The notes: generated by a model from the letters alone, not told the origin. DNA of 64,000 bases from Streptomyces sp. XY006 (GCF_002237655.1 NZ_NOKT01000020.1:1-64000); one strand, 5' to 3'. Positions 1-8,099 are shown, counted from the first letter of the stretch. Translations and numbers: made by a program.

Positions 1-90
1 CGTGAGGTCGAAGGTACCGCGCCCCGGAGGGCCCCTCGGACCAGGTGCGGGCGCCACCCCGGCCACCGAGCGGCCCGTGCCGATCACCAC
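1..90 (-). CDS. possible 5' end of a gene running off the window
   Basis: From a GTG-GTG pair at 85-90 an open frame runs leftwards to base 1 without a stop (30 codons, rich in Gly, Pro and Arg). It would be co-directional with the DUF3027 gene upstream of it. There is no clear ribosome binding site and no recognisable domain in so short a piece, so it may be non-coding. Bases 91-207 hold nothing else I can recognise. Confidence 0.25.
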   Translation of the reverse strand, partial: MVIGTGRSVAGVAPAPGPRGPPGRGTFDLT

Positions 91-207
91 CGGGCGCAGC
101 CGCGGGGCAATCCCTCAGGGCGGCCTCGGGCCGGCCGGCAGTGGCCTCAGACGGACCCGGCGGAGGTCGGAGACGGCGTCGGCCGGCCGCCGGGGCGCGG
201 GCGGGGG

Positions 208-1134
208 CTAGGAGTGTCCGAGTTCCGCCGTCGACTCGTCCTCCGTGACCGGCACGGACCCCGAGTCAGAGGCCGGGCGCAGCGGGAACGGGTCCACCCG
301 GGTCTCGTCGATGACCGGCGGGGCCGGCTGCGGGGGGCGCGGCATGACGGCGGCCTCGGAGTGTCCGCCGCAGCCGTAGGCCAGGGAGACCACGCGGCCG
401 TCGGCCGGGGAGAACTCGTTGGCGCAGACGCCGAAGGCCTGGCCCAGGGAGCCGCCGACGGGGACGAGGAAGCCGCAGCTGACGCAGGCGGCCGGGGCGG
501 ACTGGGCCATGGGGGTCTTGGGGCCGAACGCCTCCTCCCAGCGGTCGGCCGCGGTGTGCAGCCCGTAGCGGGACAGGACGCGGGCCCGGCGCATGCCCAG
601 TTCCTCGGCGACCGCCGCGATGGAGCCGCGGGACGGCGTGACCGCCAGGCGGGACGGGGGCTCCTCGGTGACGTCGGCGTCCTCGGCCTCCACCAGGTCG
701 GCCATCTCGTGGGAGACCGGGGAGTTCGGCGCGGGCTCGTCCTCGCCCGAGTAGCCGGGCTCCAGGCGCAGATCCTCGGCGTCCGTGGGCAGCAGGTCGC
801 CCGGGCCCATGTCGCCGGGGCGCAGCCGCTCGCTCCACGGCACCCACTCGGGCGCGAGCACCGCGTCCGGGCCGGGCAGCAGCACCGCCTCGTCCACCGT
901 GACGATCTTCGCGCGGGAGGCCCGGGCCACCGTCACGGCCCAGCGCCAGCCCCGGTAACCGAGCTCGCGGCAGGCGAAGAAGTGCGTGACGACACGGTCG
1001 CCCTCGGAGACCACGCCCACGTGCTCACCGACGATGCCCGGCGCGGCGGCCTCCTCGGCTGCGGCACGCGCGAGGTCGACGGCCTCGGCGCACAGACGGT
1101 CGGGGGTGCGGCTTCGCGTTGTCGCTGCGCTCAC
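208..1134 (-). CDS. DUF3027 domain protein
   Basis: Conserved actinobacterial protein of unknown function, 308 aa. The C-terminal third carries the cysteine pattern I associate with DUF3027: CVSC near residues 217-220, a further Cys near 237 and CGGHS near 255, which looks like a metal-binding knuckle. The middle (about 90-200) is acidic. I chose the GTG at 1134 because the reading MSAATTRSR follows a GGAGAG about 11 nt upstream; an open frame continues to 1287 but its sequence is not family-like. It is divergent from the MFS transporter, sharing about 210 bp of upstream DNA. The family assignment rests on remembered sequence; no biochemical role is known to me. Confidence 0.8.
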   Translation of the reverse strand: MSAATTRSRTPDRLCAEAVDLARAAAEEAAAPGIVGEHVGVVSEGDRVVTHFFACRELGYRGWRWAVTVARASRAKIVTVDEAVLLPGPDAVLAPEWVPWSERLRPGDMGPGDLLPTDAEDLRLEPGYSGEDEPAPNSPVSHEMADLVEAEDADVTEEPPSRLAVTPSRGSIAAVAEELGMRRARVLSRYGLHTAADRWEEAFGPKTPMAQSAPAACVSCGFLVPVGGSLGQAFGVCANEFSPADGRVVSLAYGCGGHSEAAVMPRPPQPAPPVIDETRVDPFPLRPASDSGSVPVTEDESTAELGHS

Positions 1135-1346
1135 AGGTATCGCTTCTCTCCATACGCCGTCTCGAGTGCGCCACTCCCAGCGCCAAGGCGGGACGGAGCG
1201 GACCAGGGGACCGCGTCGACGTCCTTCATCCATTCTGCGGGATGGCTGAGATACGCACGCTACCCTTCCGCCCCACTTCGCGTACACCGACCGGTTCCAT
1301 GAACGACAACCCGGACAGTCACCCCACAGGCCCTATACAAGCGGTA

Positions 1347-2819
1347 ATGGCACTACCCATCGCGTTCTCGGGGCACTATGACGACGTGGCAGCCGCGAAG
1401 ACGCCCCAGGGCGCCACCGGGACCGGTGGGTCGAAAGGGGTCAAGGGAAGCAGCCGACCGAGCGGACCGGGCCGTCCGGGCGGCCCCCTTCGCGCGCTCG
1501 GCCGCGCCCTGCACTTCCCGGTGACCGGCACCGCCCGCGGCATCCGCAAGGCCACCCACGCGCACGGCGCCGGGGAGTCCGGCCTCGGCAAACTGATCGA
1601 GCTGCACGGCGTGAACGGCGCCGGGGACGTCATGATCACCGTCGCCCTCGCCTCCACCGTCTTCTTCTCCGTCCCGACCGACGAGGCCCGCGGGCGCGTC
1701 GCGCTGTACCTCGCCATCACCATGGCGCCCTTCACGCTCCTCGCGCCGGTGATCGGACCCCTCCTCGACCGCATCCCGCACGGCCGCCGGGCCGCGATGG
1801 CCGGGGCGATGCTGGCCCGGGCGCTGCTCGCGCTGGTCCTGTCCGGCGCGGTCGTCAGCGGCAGCCTGCAGCTCTACCCGGCCGCGCTCGGCGTGCTCGT
1901 CGCCTCGAAGGCGTACGGCGTGGTCAGAAGCGCCGTCGTGCCGCGCCTGCTGCCACCGCGCTTCTCCCTGGTGAAGGCCAACTCGCGGGTCACCCTGGGC
2001 GGCCTCCTCGCCACCGGCATCGCCGCGCCCATCGGCGCCGGTCTGCAGCAGATCGGCCCGCGCTGGCCGCTCTACGGCGCCTTCGTGATCTTCGTGGCGG
2101 GCACGGTCCTGTCGTTCACGCTGCCGCCGAAGGTCGACTCCGCCAAGGGCGAGGACCGGGCGCTGCTCGCGGCGGACGAACAGCATCTGCACGGGCCGCA
2201 CCGCAAGCCGGTCAAGCGCCCCGGGCTGCGCACGGTCGGCCCGGCCGTCACCCACGCCCTGGGCGCCAACGCCTCGATCCGCTGCCTCACCGGCTTTCTG
2301 ATCTTCTTCCTCGCCTTCCTGCTGCGCGAGCACCCGATCTCCGGCCAGAGCGCCGCCGTCTCCCTGGGGATAGTCGGCGTCTCCGCGGGCGCGGGCAACG
2401 CGCTCGGCACGGCGGTCGGGGCGTGGCTGCGCTCCCGGGCGCCGGAGATCATCATCGTGACGGTCGTGGCGTGCGTGCTGGGCGCGGCGATCACGGCGGC
2501 GGTGTTCTTCAGCGCGGTCCTGGTCGCCGGCCTGGCGGCGATCGCCGGCTTCGCGCAGGCCCTGGCCAAGCTGTCCCTGGACGCGCTGATCCAGCGGGAC
2601 GTGCCGGAACTGGTCCGCACCTCGGCCTTCGCCCGCTCCGAGACGCTGTTGCAGGTGTCCTGGGTGCTGGGCGGGGCGGTCGGCATCGCCATGCCGCTCA
2701 ACGGCACGCTCGGGCTCGCGGTGGGGGCGGCGATCGTCGGCACCGGGTGGCTGACGACCGTGCGGGGGCTGGTCGGCTCGGCGCGGCGCGGGGGCTCGGG
2801 GCGGGCCCGGGTGGCGTAG
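1347..2819 (+). CDS. MFS-type multidrug/efflux transporter
   Basis: Integral membrane protein of 490 aa with a Ser/Gly-rich cytoplasmic N-terminus (about 1-85) followed by about ten to twelve hydrophobic segments and a basic tail. The loop 'LLDRIPHGRR' resembles the conserved MFS motif between TM2 and TM3. The substrate cannot be read from sequence. The start is uncertain: ATG 1347 has a possible -10 TATACA seven bases upstream and no Shine-Dalgarno, which would fit a leaderless transcript; GTG 1386 (reading MAAAKTPQG) is an alternative. It is divergent from the DUF3027 gene and is followed after 72 bp by a lipoprotein gene. Confidence 0.8.
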   Translation: MALPIAFSGHYDDVAAAKTPQGATGTGGSKGVKGSSRPSGPGRPGGPLRALGRALHFPVTGTARGIRKATHAHGAGESGLGKLIELHGVNGAGDVMITVALASTVFFSVPTDEARGRVALYLAITMAPFTLLAPVIGPLLDRIPHGRRAAMAGAMLARALLALVLSGAVVSGSLQLYPAALGVLVASKAYGVVRSAVVPRLLPPRFSLVKANSRVTLGGLLATGIAAPIGAGLQQIGPRWPLYGAFVIFVAGTVLSFTLPPKVDSAKGEDRALLAADEQHLHGPHRKPVKRPGLRTVGPAVTHALGANASIRCLTGFLIFFLAFLLREHPISGQSAAVSLGIVGVSAGAGNALGTAVGAWLRSRAPEIIIVTVVACVLGAAITAAVFFSAVLVAGLAAIAGFAQALAKLSLDALIQRDVPELVRTSAFARSETLLQVSWVLGGAVGIAMPLNGTLGLAVGAAIVGTGWLTTVRGLVGSARRGGSGRARVA

Positions 2820-2891
2820 CGGAACGAGGGGGTCCGGGCACGCCGTACCCCGCGTGGGCGGTCCGGCGGGCGGGCCCGATAGCCTTCGGCC

Positions 2892-3365
2892 ATGAACACG
2901 TTGCAATCCGCTGTGCGACGCCGCCGCGCCGTCGCCGTCGCCGGTGTCGTATCCGCCGGACTGCTCGTCCTGTCGGCCTGTGACAAGCCGACGCCGATGG
3001 CCACGGTCACCGTGGGCAGCGACTCGGTGAACTCCGAGGCCACCTGTGGTGGTGAGGGCGACGCGCTGAAGCAGTCCGACCTCACGCAGTGCCTGAAGGA
3101 CAAGGGCATCAAGAGCATCTCCGTCGACCCGGACGAGACCGTCCGCTTCGGCGTCGACCCGGAGATCGCCGACAAGGGCTGGACGATCCTGATGAACGGT
3201 CAGCCGCTGACCGACGCCAGCAAGAAGACGTACCGCACGATTCCGGGCAGCGTGTTCTTCAACGCCCAGTACGGCGCGCAGGGCAACTCCACGCTCGTCT
3301 CCATCAAGGAGGGCGACAAGGAGCCGTCGGGCCTGTGGAACTTCAAGCTGAAGAAGGACGCCTGA
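2892..3365 (+). CDS. DUF2771 lipoprotein
   Basis: Secreted lipoprotein of 157 aa. A basic N-terminus, a hydrophobic stretch and the lipobox LSAC (Cys30) mark a type II signal peptide. The mature part contains paired cysteines, and its overall pattern fits DUF2771, an actinobacterial family of unknown function. A TAGCCT hexamer ends six bases before the ATG, so the message is probably leaderless. The stop codon overlaps the region just before mqnB, so the two are likely co-transcribed. Confidence 0.85.
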   Translation: MNTLQSAVRRRRAVAVAGVVSAGLLVLSACDKPTPMATVTVGSDSVNSEATCGGEGDALKQSDLTQCLKDKGIKSISVDPDETVRFGVDPEIADKGWTILMNGQPLTDASKKTYRTIPGSVFFNAQYGAQGNSTLVSIKEGDKEPSGLWNFKLKKDA

Positions 3366-3388
3366 TCGCTGCCGCCGGGCCCGGCCGG

Positions 3389-4060
3389 GTGCTGGTCGCC
3401 ACCGCTGTTCCCGTGGAGCGGGACGCGGTGGCGGCGGGTCTTCCGGCTGCCCGTGCGGGTGGCGAGGCCCCGCTCGACGTGATCACCGTCGGCGTGGGCC
3501 CCGCGTCGGCCGCCGCCGCCACCACCGCCGCCCTCACCGCCGCCGCCCTGCGGGACCGGCCCTACGACCTGGTGGTGTCCGCCGGGATCGGGGGCGGGTT
3601 CCAGCCGGACGCGCCCGTGGGGTCGCTGGTCGTCGCCGACGAGGTCGTCGCGGCCGATCTGGGCGCCGAGACCGAGGACGGGTTCCTGCCGGTCACCGAG
3701 CTGGGGTTCGGTACCGTCCGGCACCGGCCGCCCGGGGAACTGGTGCGGCGGGTCGCCGAGGCCACCGGGGCCCGGGCCGGGGCCGTGCTCACCGTGTCCA
3801 CCGTGACCGGGACGGCCGCCCGGGCCGCCGCGCTCCGTGAGCGGCACCCCACCGCGCTCGCCGAGGCCATGGAGGGTTTCGGGGTCGCCGAGGCCGCCGC
3901 CGCGCAGGGCGTGCCCGTGCTGGAGATCCGGGCGGTCTCCAATCCGGTCGGCCCCAGGGACCGGGACGCCTGGCGCATTCCCGACGCGCTGGCGGCCCTG
4001 ACCGAGGCGTTCGGGAAGCTCGCGCCCGTACTGGAGGGTTGGAACCGGCATGACCGCTGA
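3389..4060 (+). CDS. mqnB: futalosine hydrolase MqnB
   Basis: Nucleosidase of the futalosine route to menaquinone, removing the base from (aminodeoxy)futalosine. The 223-aa product has the purine/MTA-phosphorylase fold signature: an early VTAVPVERDAV-like strand, 'VVSAGIGGGF' around residue 65, and 'EAMEGFGVAEAAAAQG' with 'EIRAVSNPVGPRDRDAW' near the C-terminus, typical of MqnB. I took GTG 3389 because it begins exactly at the family's first beta strand; the ribosome binding site is weak and coupling to the upstream lipoprotein gene is likely. The mqnD ATG lies inside its 3' end (11-bp overlap), so they form an operon. Confidence 0.92.
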   Translation: MLVATAVPVERDAVAAGLPAARAGGEAPLDVITVGVGPASAAAATTAALTAAALRDRPYDLVVSAGIGGGFQPDAPVGSLVVADEVVAADLGAETEDGFLPVTELGFGTVRHRPPGELVRRVAEATGARAGAVLTVSTVTGTAARAAALRERHPTALAEAMEGFGVAEAAAAQGVPVLEIRAVSNPVGPRDRDAWRIPDALAALTEAFGKLAPVLEGWNRHDR

Positions 4061-4898
4061 GCAGCTGCAGATCGCGTACTCCCCCTGCCCGAACGACACG
4101 TTCGTCTTCGACGCCCTGGCCCACGGCCGCGTCCCCGGCGCCCCCGCGCTGGACGTGACCTTCGCCGACATCGACCTCACCAACGGCATGGCCGAGCGCG
4201 GCGAGTACGACGTGCTGAAGGTGTCGTACGCCGTGCTGCCGTACGTGCTGGACGACTACGCCCTGCTGCCCTGCGGCGGCGCGCTGGGGCGGGGCTGCGG
4301 GCCGCTGGTGCTGACCCGGGAGGCGGACGCCGACCTCACCGGGCGGACCGTCGCCGTGCCGAGCGAGAAGTCCACGGCGTACCTGCTGTTCCGGCTGTGG
4401 GCCGCGGACACGCTGGAGGGCGGGGTCGGCGAGATCGTCGTCATGCCGTTCCACGAGATCATGCCGGCCGTGCGGGACGGGAAGGTCGACGCGGGGCTCG
4501 TGATCCACGAGGCGCGCTTCACCTACCGGAACTACGGGCTGCACAAGCTCGCCGACATGGGCGAGCACTGGGAGCACACCACCGGCCTGCCGATCCCGCT
4601 CGGCGCGATCATCGCCAAGCGGTCGCTGGGCGAGGAGCGGCTGCGGGGGCTCGCGGACGCGGTCCGGGCGTCCGTGCGGGCCGCCTGGGACGACCCCGAG
4701 GCGTCCCGGCCGTACGTGATGGAGCACGCCCAGGAGATGGACCCGGCCGTGGCCGACCAGCACATCGGGCTGTACGTCAACGAGTTCACCGCCGACCTCG
4801 GCGAGGACGGCTACGCCGCCGTACGCGGACTGCTCACCCGCGCGGCGGCCGAGGGGCTCGTACCGCCCCTCGGCCCGGACGCGCTGCGGTTCCCCTGA
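4050..4898 (+). CDS. mqnD: 1,4-dihydroxy-6-naphthoate synthase MqnD
   Basis: Converts cyclic dehypoxanthine futalosine to 1,4-dihydroxy-6-naphthoate in menaquinone biosynthesis. The 282-aa protein has the periplasmic-binding-like fold of the family: N-terminal 'AYSPCPNDTFVFDA', a central stretch with 'EKSTAYLLFRLW' and 'DAGLVIHEARFTY', and a C-terminal helical part. Length is normal. It overlaps mqnB by 11 bp. The next gene converges and its stop lies only three bases beyond the mqnD stop. Confidence 0.95.
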   Translation: MTAEQLQIAYSPCPNDTFVFDALAHGRVPGAPALDVTFADIDLTNGMAERGEYDVLKVSYAVLPYVLDDYALLPCGGALGRGCGPLVLTREADADLTGRTVAVPSEKSTAYLLFRLWAADTLEGGVGEIVVMPFHEIMPAVRDGKVDAGLVIHEARFTYRNYGLHKLADMGEHWEHTTGLPIPLGAIIAKRSLGEERLRGLADAVRASVRAAWDDPEASRPYVMEHAQEMDPAVADQHIGLYVNEFTADLGEDGYAAVRGLLTRAAAEGLVPPLGPDALRFP

Positions 4899-4901
4899 GG
4901 C

Positions 4902-5285
4902 TCAGACGTCCAGCTGGTCGGCGACCGCGCGGAGCAGGCCCGCGATCTTCTTGCCGGCGGTCTTCTCGGGGTAGCGGCCGCGCTCCAGCATCGGCGTGAT
5001 GTTCTCCAGGAGCGTCGTCAGGTCCTGGACGATCGAGGCCAGCTCGTCGGGCTTCTTGCGGGTCGCCGCCGCGACGGACGGGGTCGGGTCCAGGATCGTC
5101 AGGGACAGCGCCTGGTCGCCGCGCTGTCCGGCCACGACCCCGAACTCCACGCGCTGTCCCGGCTTGAGCGTCTCGACTCCGGCGGGGAGGACCGAGGAAT
5201 GGACGAAGACGTCACCGCCGTCGTCGCGGGAGAGAAAGCCGAAGCCCTTCTCGCTGTTGAACCACTTGACCTTGCCAGTCGGCAA
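4902..5285 (-). CDS. cold-shock domain protein with C-terminal extension
   Basis: CspA-like nucleic-acid-binding protein. Residues 1-66 form a cold-shock domain with RNP1 (KGFGFL, 13-18) and RNP2 (DVFVHS, 25-30). Unlike the usual 67-aa Streptomyces cold-shock proteins it is 127 aa, carrying a C-terminal helical extension (about 75-127) with a Lys/Arg-rich segment. This long form recurs next to mqnD in Streptomyces as I recall. Its own promoter region (5286-5400) lies at the left edge of the integrated element, so the insertion may have changed its upstream control. Confidence 0.92.
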   Translation of the reverse strand: MPTGKVKWFNSEKGFGFLSRDDGGDVFVHSSVLPAGVETLKPGQRVEFGVVAGQRGDQALSLTILDPTPSVAAATRKKPDELASIVQDLTTLLENITPMLERGRYPEKTAGKKIAGLLRAVADQLDV

Positions 5286-5443
5286 AGCACACGCTCCCTC
5301 GATCGCTCCCGGACTGGCCGGACACCCTTGATCTGCCGTTGAGACAGCCTACCGGGGGTCTCTCCACCGGAACACGCCTTAAAACGACACTGAGCCCCTA
5401 CCAGTGAAGGCAGAGGCTCAAAGTGGTGGGGGAAGCGTGAGGG

Positions 5444-5937
5444 CTAGCCAAGGTGCCGGTAGAGGGTGGCGCGGGAGACTCCGAGAGCCTTGGCAATGGC
5501 AGTGATGCTCTCCCCCATAGCCTTACGAGCCTTGGCAACAGTCAGCACGTCCTCAGTGATGACGGAGGGACGTCCACCGGTACGCCCCTGAGCCTTGGCC
5601 GCGTCGAGACCAGCGCGGGTGCGCTCAACAATCAAGGAACGCTCGAACTCCGCCATGGCTCCGATGACTTGGAGCATGAGCCGCCCATCAGGAGTGCTGG
5701 GGTCAATGTTGGCGAGAGCGCCCGTAAGCACCTTGAAGCCAATACCGCGCTCCCTCAGAGCGCACCGTGGTCACCAGGTCGATAAGGGAGCGGGCGAACC
5801 TGTCCAGCTTCCAGACACAGAGGGAGTCACCCTCTCGCATGTAGTCGAGAGCCTTACCGAGTTCGGGACGGTCGGTGTTCTTGCCAGAAGCCTTGTCTAC
5901 GAAGATGCGGGAGCAGCCAGCAGCCTTGAGAGCCCTT
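5444..5937 (-). pseudogene. frameshifted, 5'-truncated serine resolvase remnant
   Basis: Two minus-strand segments together read as a Hin/Tn3-type resolvase. About 5740-5937 encodes 'AGCSRIFVDKASGKNTDRP' and on through 'WKLDRFARSLIDLVTTV'; 5444-5731 encodes 'GRLMLQVIGAMAEFERSLI' and ends in a C-terminal helix-turn-helix (SITAIAKALGVSRATLYRHL). The halves are one base out of frame near 5755-5765: one extra base after GTGCGC would restore the family sequence VRALRERGIGFKVLTG. The catalytic N-terminal domain with the nucleophilic serine is missing, cut at about 5937 where unrelated coding sequence begins. The remnant is inactive. Confidence 0.85.
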
Positions 5938-6247
5938 GATGAGGAGACCTACAAGCACGGAACGGCACACGTGGAAGTGACCGTGAAGGACACAATCATG
6001 GAAAAGGACAAGAAGGCATGGTGCGGGATTGAGGCCAAGGGAAGTGACGTTGCCCCGCGTCTGGCCGTGTCAGCCAACCGTATGAAGCTGGAGATGGACA
6101 GGCGCAAGATGGGGGTAGCCGGAATCCCGGCTAGGGGGGGGTAGCCGGAAAACCGACCAGGGGGTAGCCGAGAAACCGGCTACAAACAATAAGAAAGAAC
6201 TAGAAGAAGTAACAAGACGAATGGAAAAATCGCTGCACCTGGCGTAG
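5938..6247 (+). pseudogene. 5'-truncated gene fragment of unknown function with broken G-tract repeats
   Basis: From the junction at about 5938 a coding-like frame begins DEETYKHGTAHVEV, runs to 'MKLEMDRRKMGVAGIPARGG' and stops at 6144. If two G runs were each six long, the frame would continue through two more copies of an eight-residue motif (GVAGKPTR, GVAEKPAT) and a charged helix (NNKKELEEVTRRMEKSLHLA) to TAG at 6245-6247. The present runs are G8 (6134-6141) and G5 (about 6160-6164), so both break the frame. The upstream part of the open frame (5875-5937) is antisense to the resolvase remnant and is not native. I recognise no family; composition suggests a phage protein. Confidence 0.5.
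6111..6183. repeat. three tandem 22-27 bp repeats with dyad symmetry
   Basis: Three units start near 6111, 6138 and 6160, each with a G tract, then GTAGCCGG, an A-rich centre, and CCGGCTA or CCGACCA. Units one and three are near-perfect inverted repeats (TAGCCGG...CCGGCTA). They lie across the end of the fragment above, so they may be coding repeats, an operator or iterons. Confidence 0.7.
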
Positions 6248-6337
6248 CCAGGGACAGCGAATGATTACAGGGAGAGTAATTCACTAGACCAGGGGAAACC
6301 AAGGGATAGACAGATTTGGGGTATGCCCTGGTTGAGA

Positions 6338-6586
6338 CTAATACCCGCCTTCGGCGGATTGGGTTTCCCTGGTTTGCTTGATTAGGAATCCCCCGACTTC
6401 TCTATTGGCATTCCTCTGGTAATGGAATATCTCAGCCGGCTGGGGTACATTAATTCCCTTAGGAATGTCATTGAATAAGGCTACTGAATGGCAATTCCAA
6501 AGGAATTCCAGCCGTGACACCAAGGAAAGTGGGTAGTTCACGGGGTATCTCGACCAGATAGAGTTACTCCTGTTGGACACCACCAA
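6338..6586 (-). CDS. possible small phage-type ORF, unknown
   Basis: An 82-aa frame from a GTG in the low-GC element. The second half (QPAEIFHYQRNANREVGG and following) has a protein-like composition, but there is no good ribosome binding site, no known domain and no homologue I recall. It lies downstream of the small gene ending at 6643, past an inverted repeat, and its stop sits by a small GC hairpin (CCGCC-TTC-GGCGG, about 6347-6359). It may be non-coding. Apart from this frame, 6248-6590 holds only an imperfect dyad pairing about 6290-6300 with 6362-6372. Confidence 0.3.
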   Translation of the reverse strand: MVVSNRSNSIWSRYPVNYPLSLVSRLEFLWNCHSVALFNDIPKGINVPQPAEIFHYQRNANREVGGFLIKQTRETQSAEGGY

Positions 6587-6591
6587 CTAAG

Positions 6592-6627
6592 GGAGCCAGT
6601 ACCTCCAAGTTTGGAGATACCGGCTCC
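6592..6627. terminator. long imperfect inverted repeat
   Basis: GGAGCC (6592-6597) and CCTCCAA (6602-6608) pair with TTGGAG (6611-6616) and GGCTCC (6622-6627), giving two stems separated by an internal loop. It sits just downstream of the small minus-strand gene ending at 6643 and would be a transcription terminator for it. There is no U tract. Confidence 0.55.
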
Positions 6628-6642
6628 ACGCCACTCTAGTTA

Positions 6643-6846
6643 CTACTCTGGATAGTGCATGTTCATGTACCTATCCCGCTTAACAACCATGGTTCCTGCC
6701 TTGTACAGGCGCAGGATGAGAGCCTTCCTCCCTACCTGGTTCACCGCTTCCTCAATCGCCAGAATCTCGGCAGTCTTGCCGTTCCAGAGCCTCAGATGGT
6801 CACCCGCCTTCAACTTCCTCGCTGGCTTACGCGTTGGTCTGTTGAT
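6643..6846 (-). CDS. small basic phage-like protein with apparent ATC start
   Basis: A 67-aa frame that conventional start rules miss. It reads INRPTRKPARKLKAGDHLRL through 'GKTAEILAIEEAVNQVG' to 'TMVVKRDRYMNMHYPE', then TAG. A strong Shine-Dalgarno GGGAGG (6855-6860) lies eight bases before ATC at 6844-6846, with an in-frame TGA only seven codons upstream. There is no ATG or GTG upstream; the first alternative is TTG at 6811-6813, with poorer spacing. Either ATC is a true rare start, or an ATG has mutated by one base. The fold looks like a small beta-rich DNA-associated phage protein, but I cannot name a family. Confidence 0.55.
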   Translation of the reverse strand: MNRPTRKPARKLKAGDHLRLWNGKTAEILAIEEAVNQVGRKALILRLYKAGTMVVKRDRYMNMHYPE

Positions 6847-7013
6847 GTTGTTTACCTCCCTTCCTCAACTTCCCTTCTATCTTCTCACGCACCACTGACA
6901 AACAGACATGAGTCATTCCGCTTACCTGTGGCCGGGGCCGACGATTGCGGTCGACAGTGTTTCGTGAGCTGACCACAGGGGTAGGACCGGGACTCTGATC
7001 ACGTGGGGGCTCT

Positions 7014-7598
7014 ATGGATTCACAACTAATTGCTGCCCTGCTCGGAGGTACAGGCGTAGCTACGGGTGGACTTATAGCTGGTGCGTTCAGCCTCCTGAAG
7101 GGGAGGCAGGAGAACGCTACTCAGGAGCGTAAGCACCTCCTTGAGGAACGGTCACGGCATCGTGACGTACGGCGGGATATCTACGCTCAGTTCCTCAAAA
7201 AGGCAGGCCAGGTTTCTGAGCTGGAAGCTAAGAGGCTTCACGACACAGATTCCCGAGTCACCATGAGGCACCACTCATCAAGCGGCACCCGCGAAGATAG
7301 GGAATTTACAGATCAGTACGCTGCCCCTCTGAAAGACGCTATGGGAGAACTGATTGGGCTTGCTTTCCTTGTGGAGCTGAAAGGACCCGTATCGCTTGTC
7401 CCGCTCGCGCAATCTGTGGTGGTAGTTCACAAAGAAGTGCAGGACGTAATTCAGAGGAACCGAGCCGAGCATGGCCCGGGAGTCGGAGAGGCGTACAGCC
7501 AGGAGCTACAGGACGCAGAAACAGCCAGGGTGAATATTGAACGAGAATTCATCCAGGCTGCACGTTCTACGCTGCAAACGGATATAGAAGCCAGATGA
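7014..7598 (+). CDS. membrane-anchored coiled-coil protein, unknown
   Basis: Protein of 194 aa. Residues 5-28 form one transmembrane helix (IAALLGGTGVATGGLIAGAF) followed by a long charged helical region (30-75) and further helices to the end, so the bulk faces the cytoplasm. This architecture is common in Streptomyces accessory elements, without an assigned function. A G-rich stretch lies just before the ATG. Upstream, CCTGTGG at 6925-6931 and CCACAGG at 6973-6979 form a dyad that could be an operator. Transcription would end at the hairpin at 7647-7681. Confidence 0.6.
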   Translation: MDSQLIAALLGGTGVATGGLIAGAFSLLKGRQENATQERKHLLEERSRHRDVRRDIYAQFLKKAGQVSELEAKRLHDTDSRVTMRHHSSSGTREDREFTDQYAAPLKDAMGELIGLAFLVELKGPVSLVPLAQSVVVVHKEVQDVIQRNRAEHGPGVGEAYSQELQDAETARVNIEREFIQAARSTLQTDIEAR

Positions 7599-7646
7599 CA
7601 GAGGGCCCTTGGACCCTGGCTTGAGGAACATCTGCGCTTGGGCATG

Positions 7647-7681
7647 AGAGAGCCCCCAGACAAGGCGTCCAGGGGCTCTCT
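7647..7681. terminator. bidirectional hairpin
   Basis: AGAGAGCCCC (7647-7656) pairs with GGGGCTCTCT (7672-7681) around a 15-base loop. It lies between the convergent genes ending at 7598 and 7693 and probably terminates both. Confidence 0.75.
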
Positions 7682-7692
7682 GAGGGCTTGGG

Positions 7693-8028
7693 CTACTCCC
7701 CCGGCTCCTCGTACGCCGGGAGCCTCTGTGCACGGCTCTCAGCGATGTTCAGAACGTCTGTCAGGCTCTCGATGAGCCGTCCGGCGATCCAGCGCAGCTC
7801 ATCCGCTGTCAGCTTGGCTTCCTCCCCCACCATCGGCCGCGCCAACTCCACGATCACGGCTGCTGATTCGATCTGCTGAGTCTCGATCTTGTCTGCCAGG
7901 AGAGACAGGGGTGTGGGAGTGCCGTCCGTGACGAGATGCGCTGGCTTCCCTTCCGGCCCCTTCCAGGGCACCAGCCGGACATGACTAGGCTGGCTCACTG
8001 TCATCAGCTCCTCATAGCTGGTGGCCAT
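7693..8028 (-). CDS. hypothetical protein divergent from GntR regulator
   Basis: I prefer the ATG at 8028 (MATSYEELMTVSQ), giving 111 aa. The open frame extends to 8121 but those extra codons are the operator region in translation. The second half (about 45-100) is predicted helical, with 'KLTADELRWIAGRLIESLTD'. I cannot place it in a named family; similar proteins sit beside small GntR genes in Streptomyces elements in my recollection. It shares the operator-containing region with the regulator at 8136 and is presumably its target. Confidence 0.6.
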   Translation of the reverse strand: MATSYEELMTVSQPSHVRLVPWKGPEGKPAHLVTDGTPTPLSLLADKIETQQIESAAVIVELARPMVGEEAKLTADELRWIAGRLIESLTDVLNIAESRAQRLPAYEEPGE

Positions 8029-8075
8029 GCCCCCGGACCGTTCGCCCGGTCGCGGGGGTCCTTCCGGAGCTGAGG

Positions 8076-8099
8076 ATACGCGCATACGCGTATACGCGG
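8076..8099. promoter_or_regulatory. probable GntR operator with 8-bp repeat period
   Basis: TACGCG occurs at 8077, 8085 and 8093, exactly eight bases apart, and the overlapping palindromes ATACGCGTAT (8084-8093) and CGCGTATACGCG (8087-8098) contain the GTATAC core common in GntR-family sites. It lies between the divergent genes at 8028 and 8136. Confidence 0.6.

Noticed and set aside
5875..5937. N-terminal part of an 89-codon plus-strand frame
   Set aside because: These codons are antisense to the resolvase remnant; only the sequence from about 5938 looks native.
6655..6972. Plus-strand frames of 79 and 105 codons in the element
   Set aside because: The opposite strand has a better small gene with a strong ribosome site (6643-6846), and the plus frames read as its shadow.
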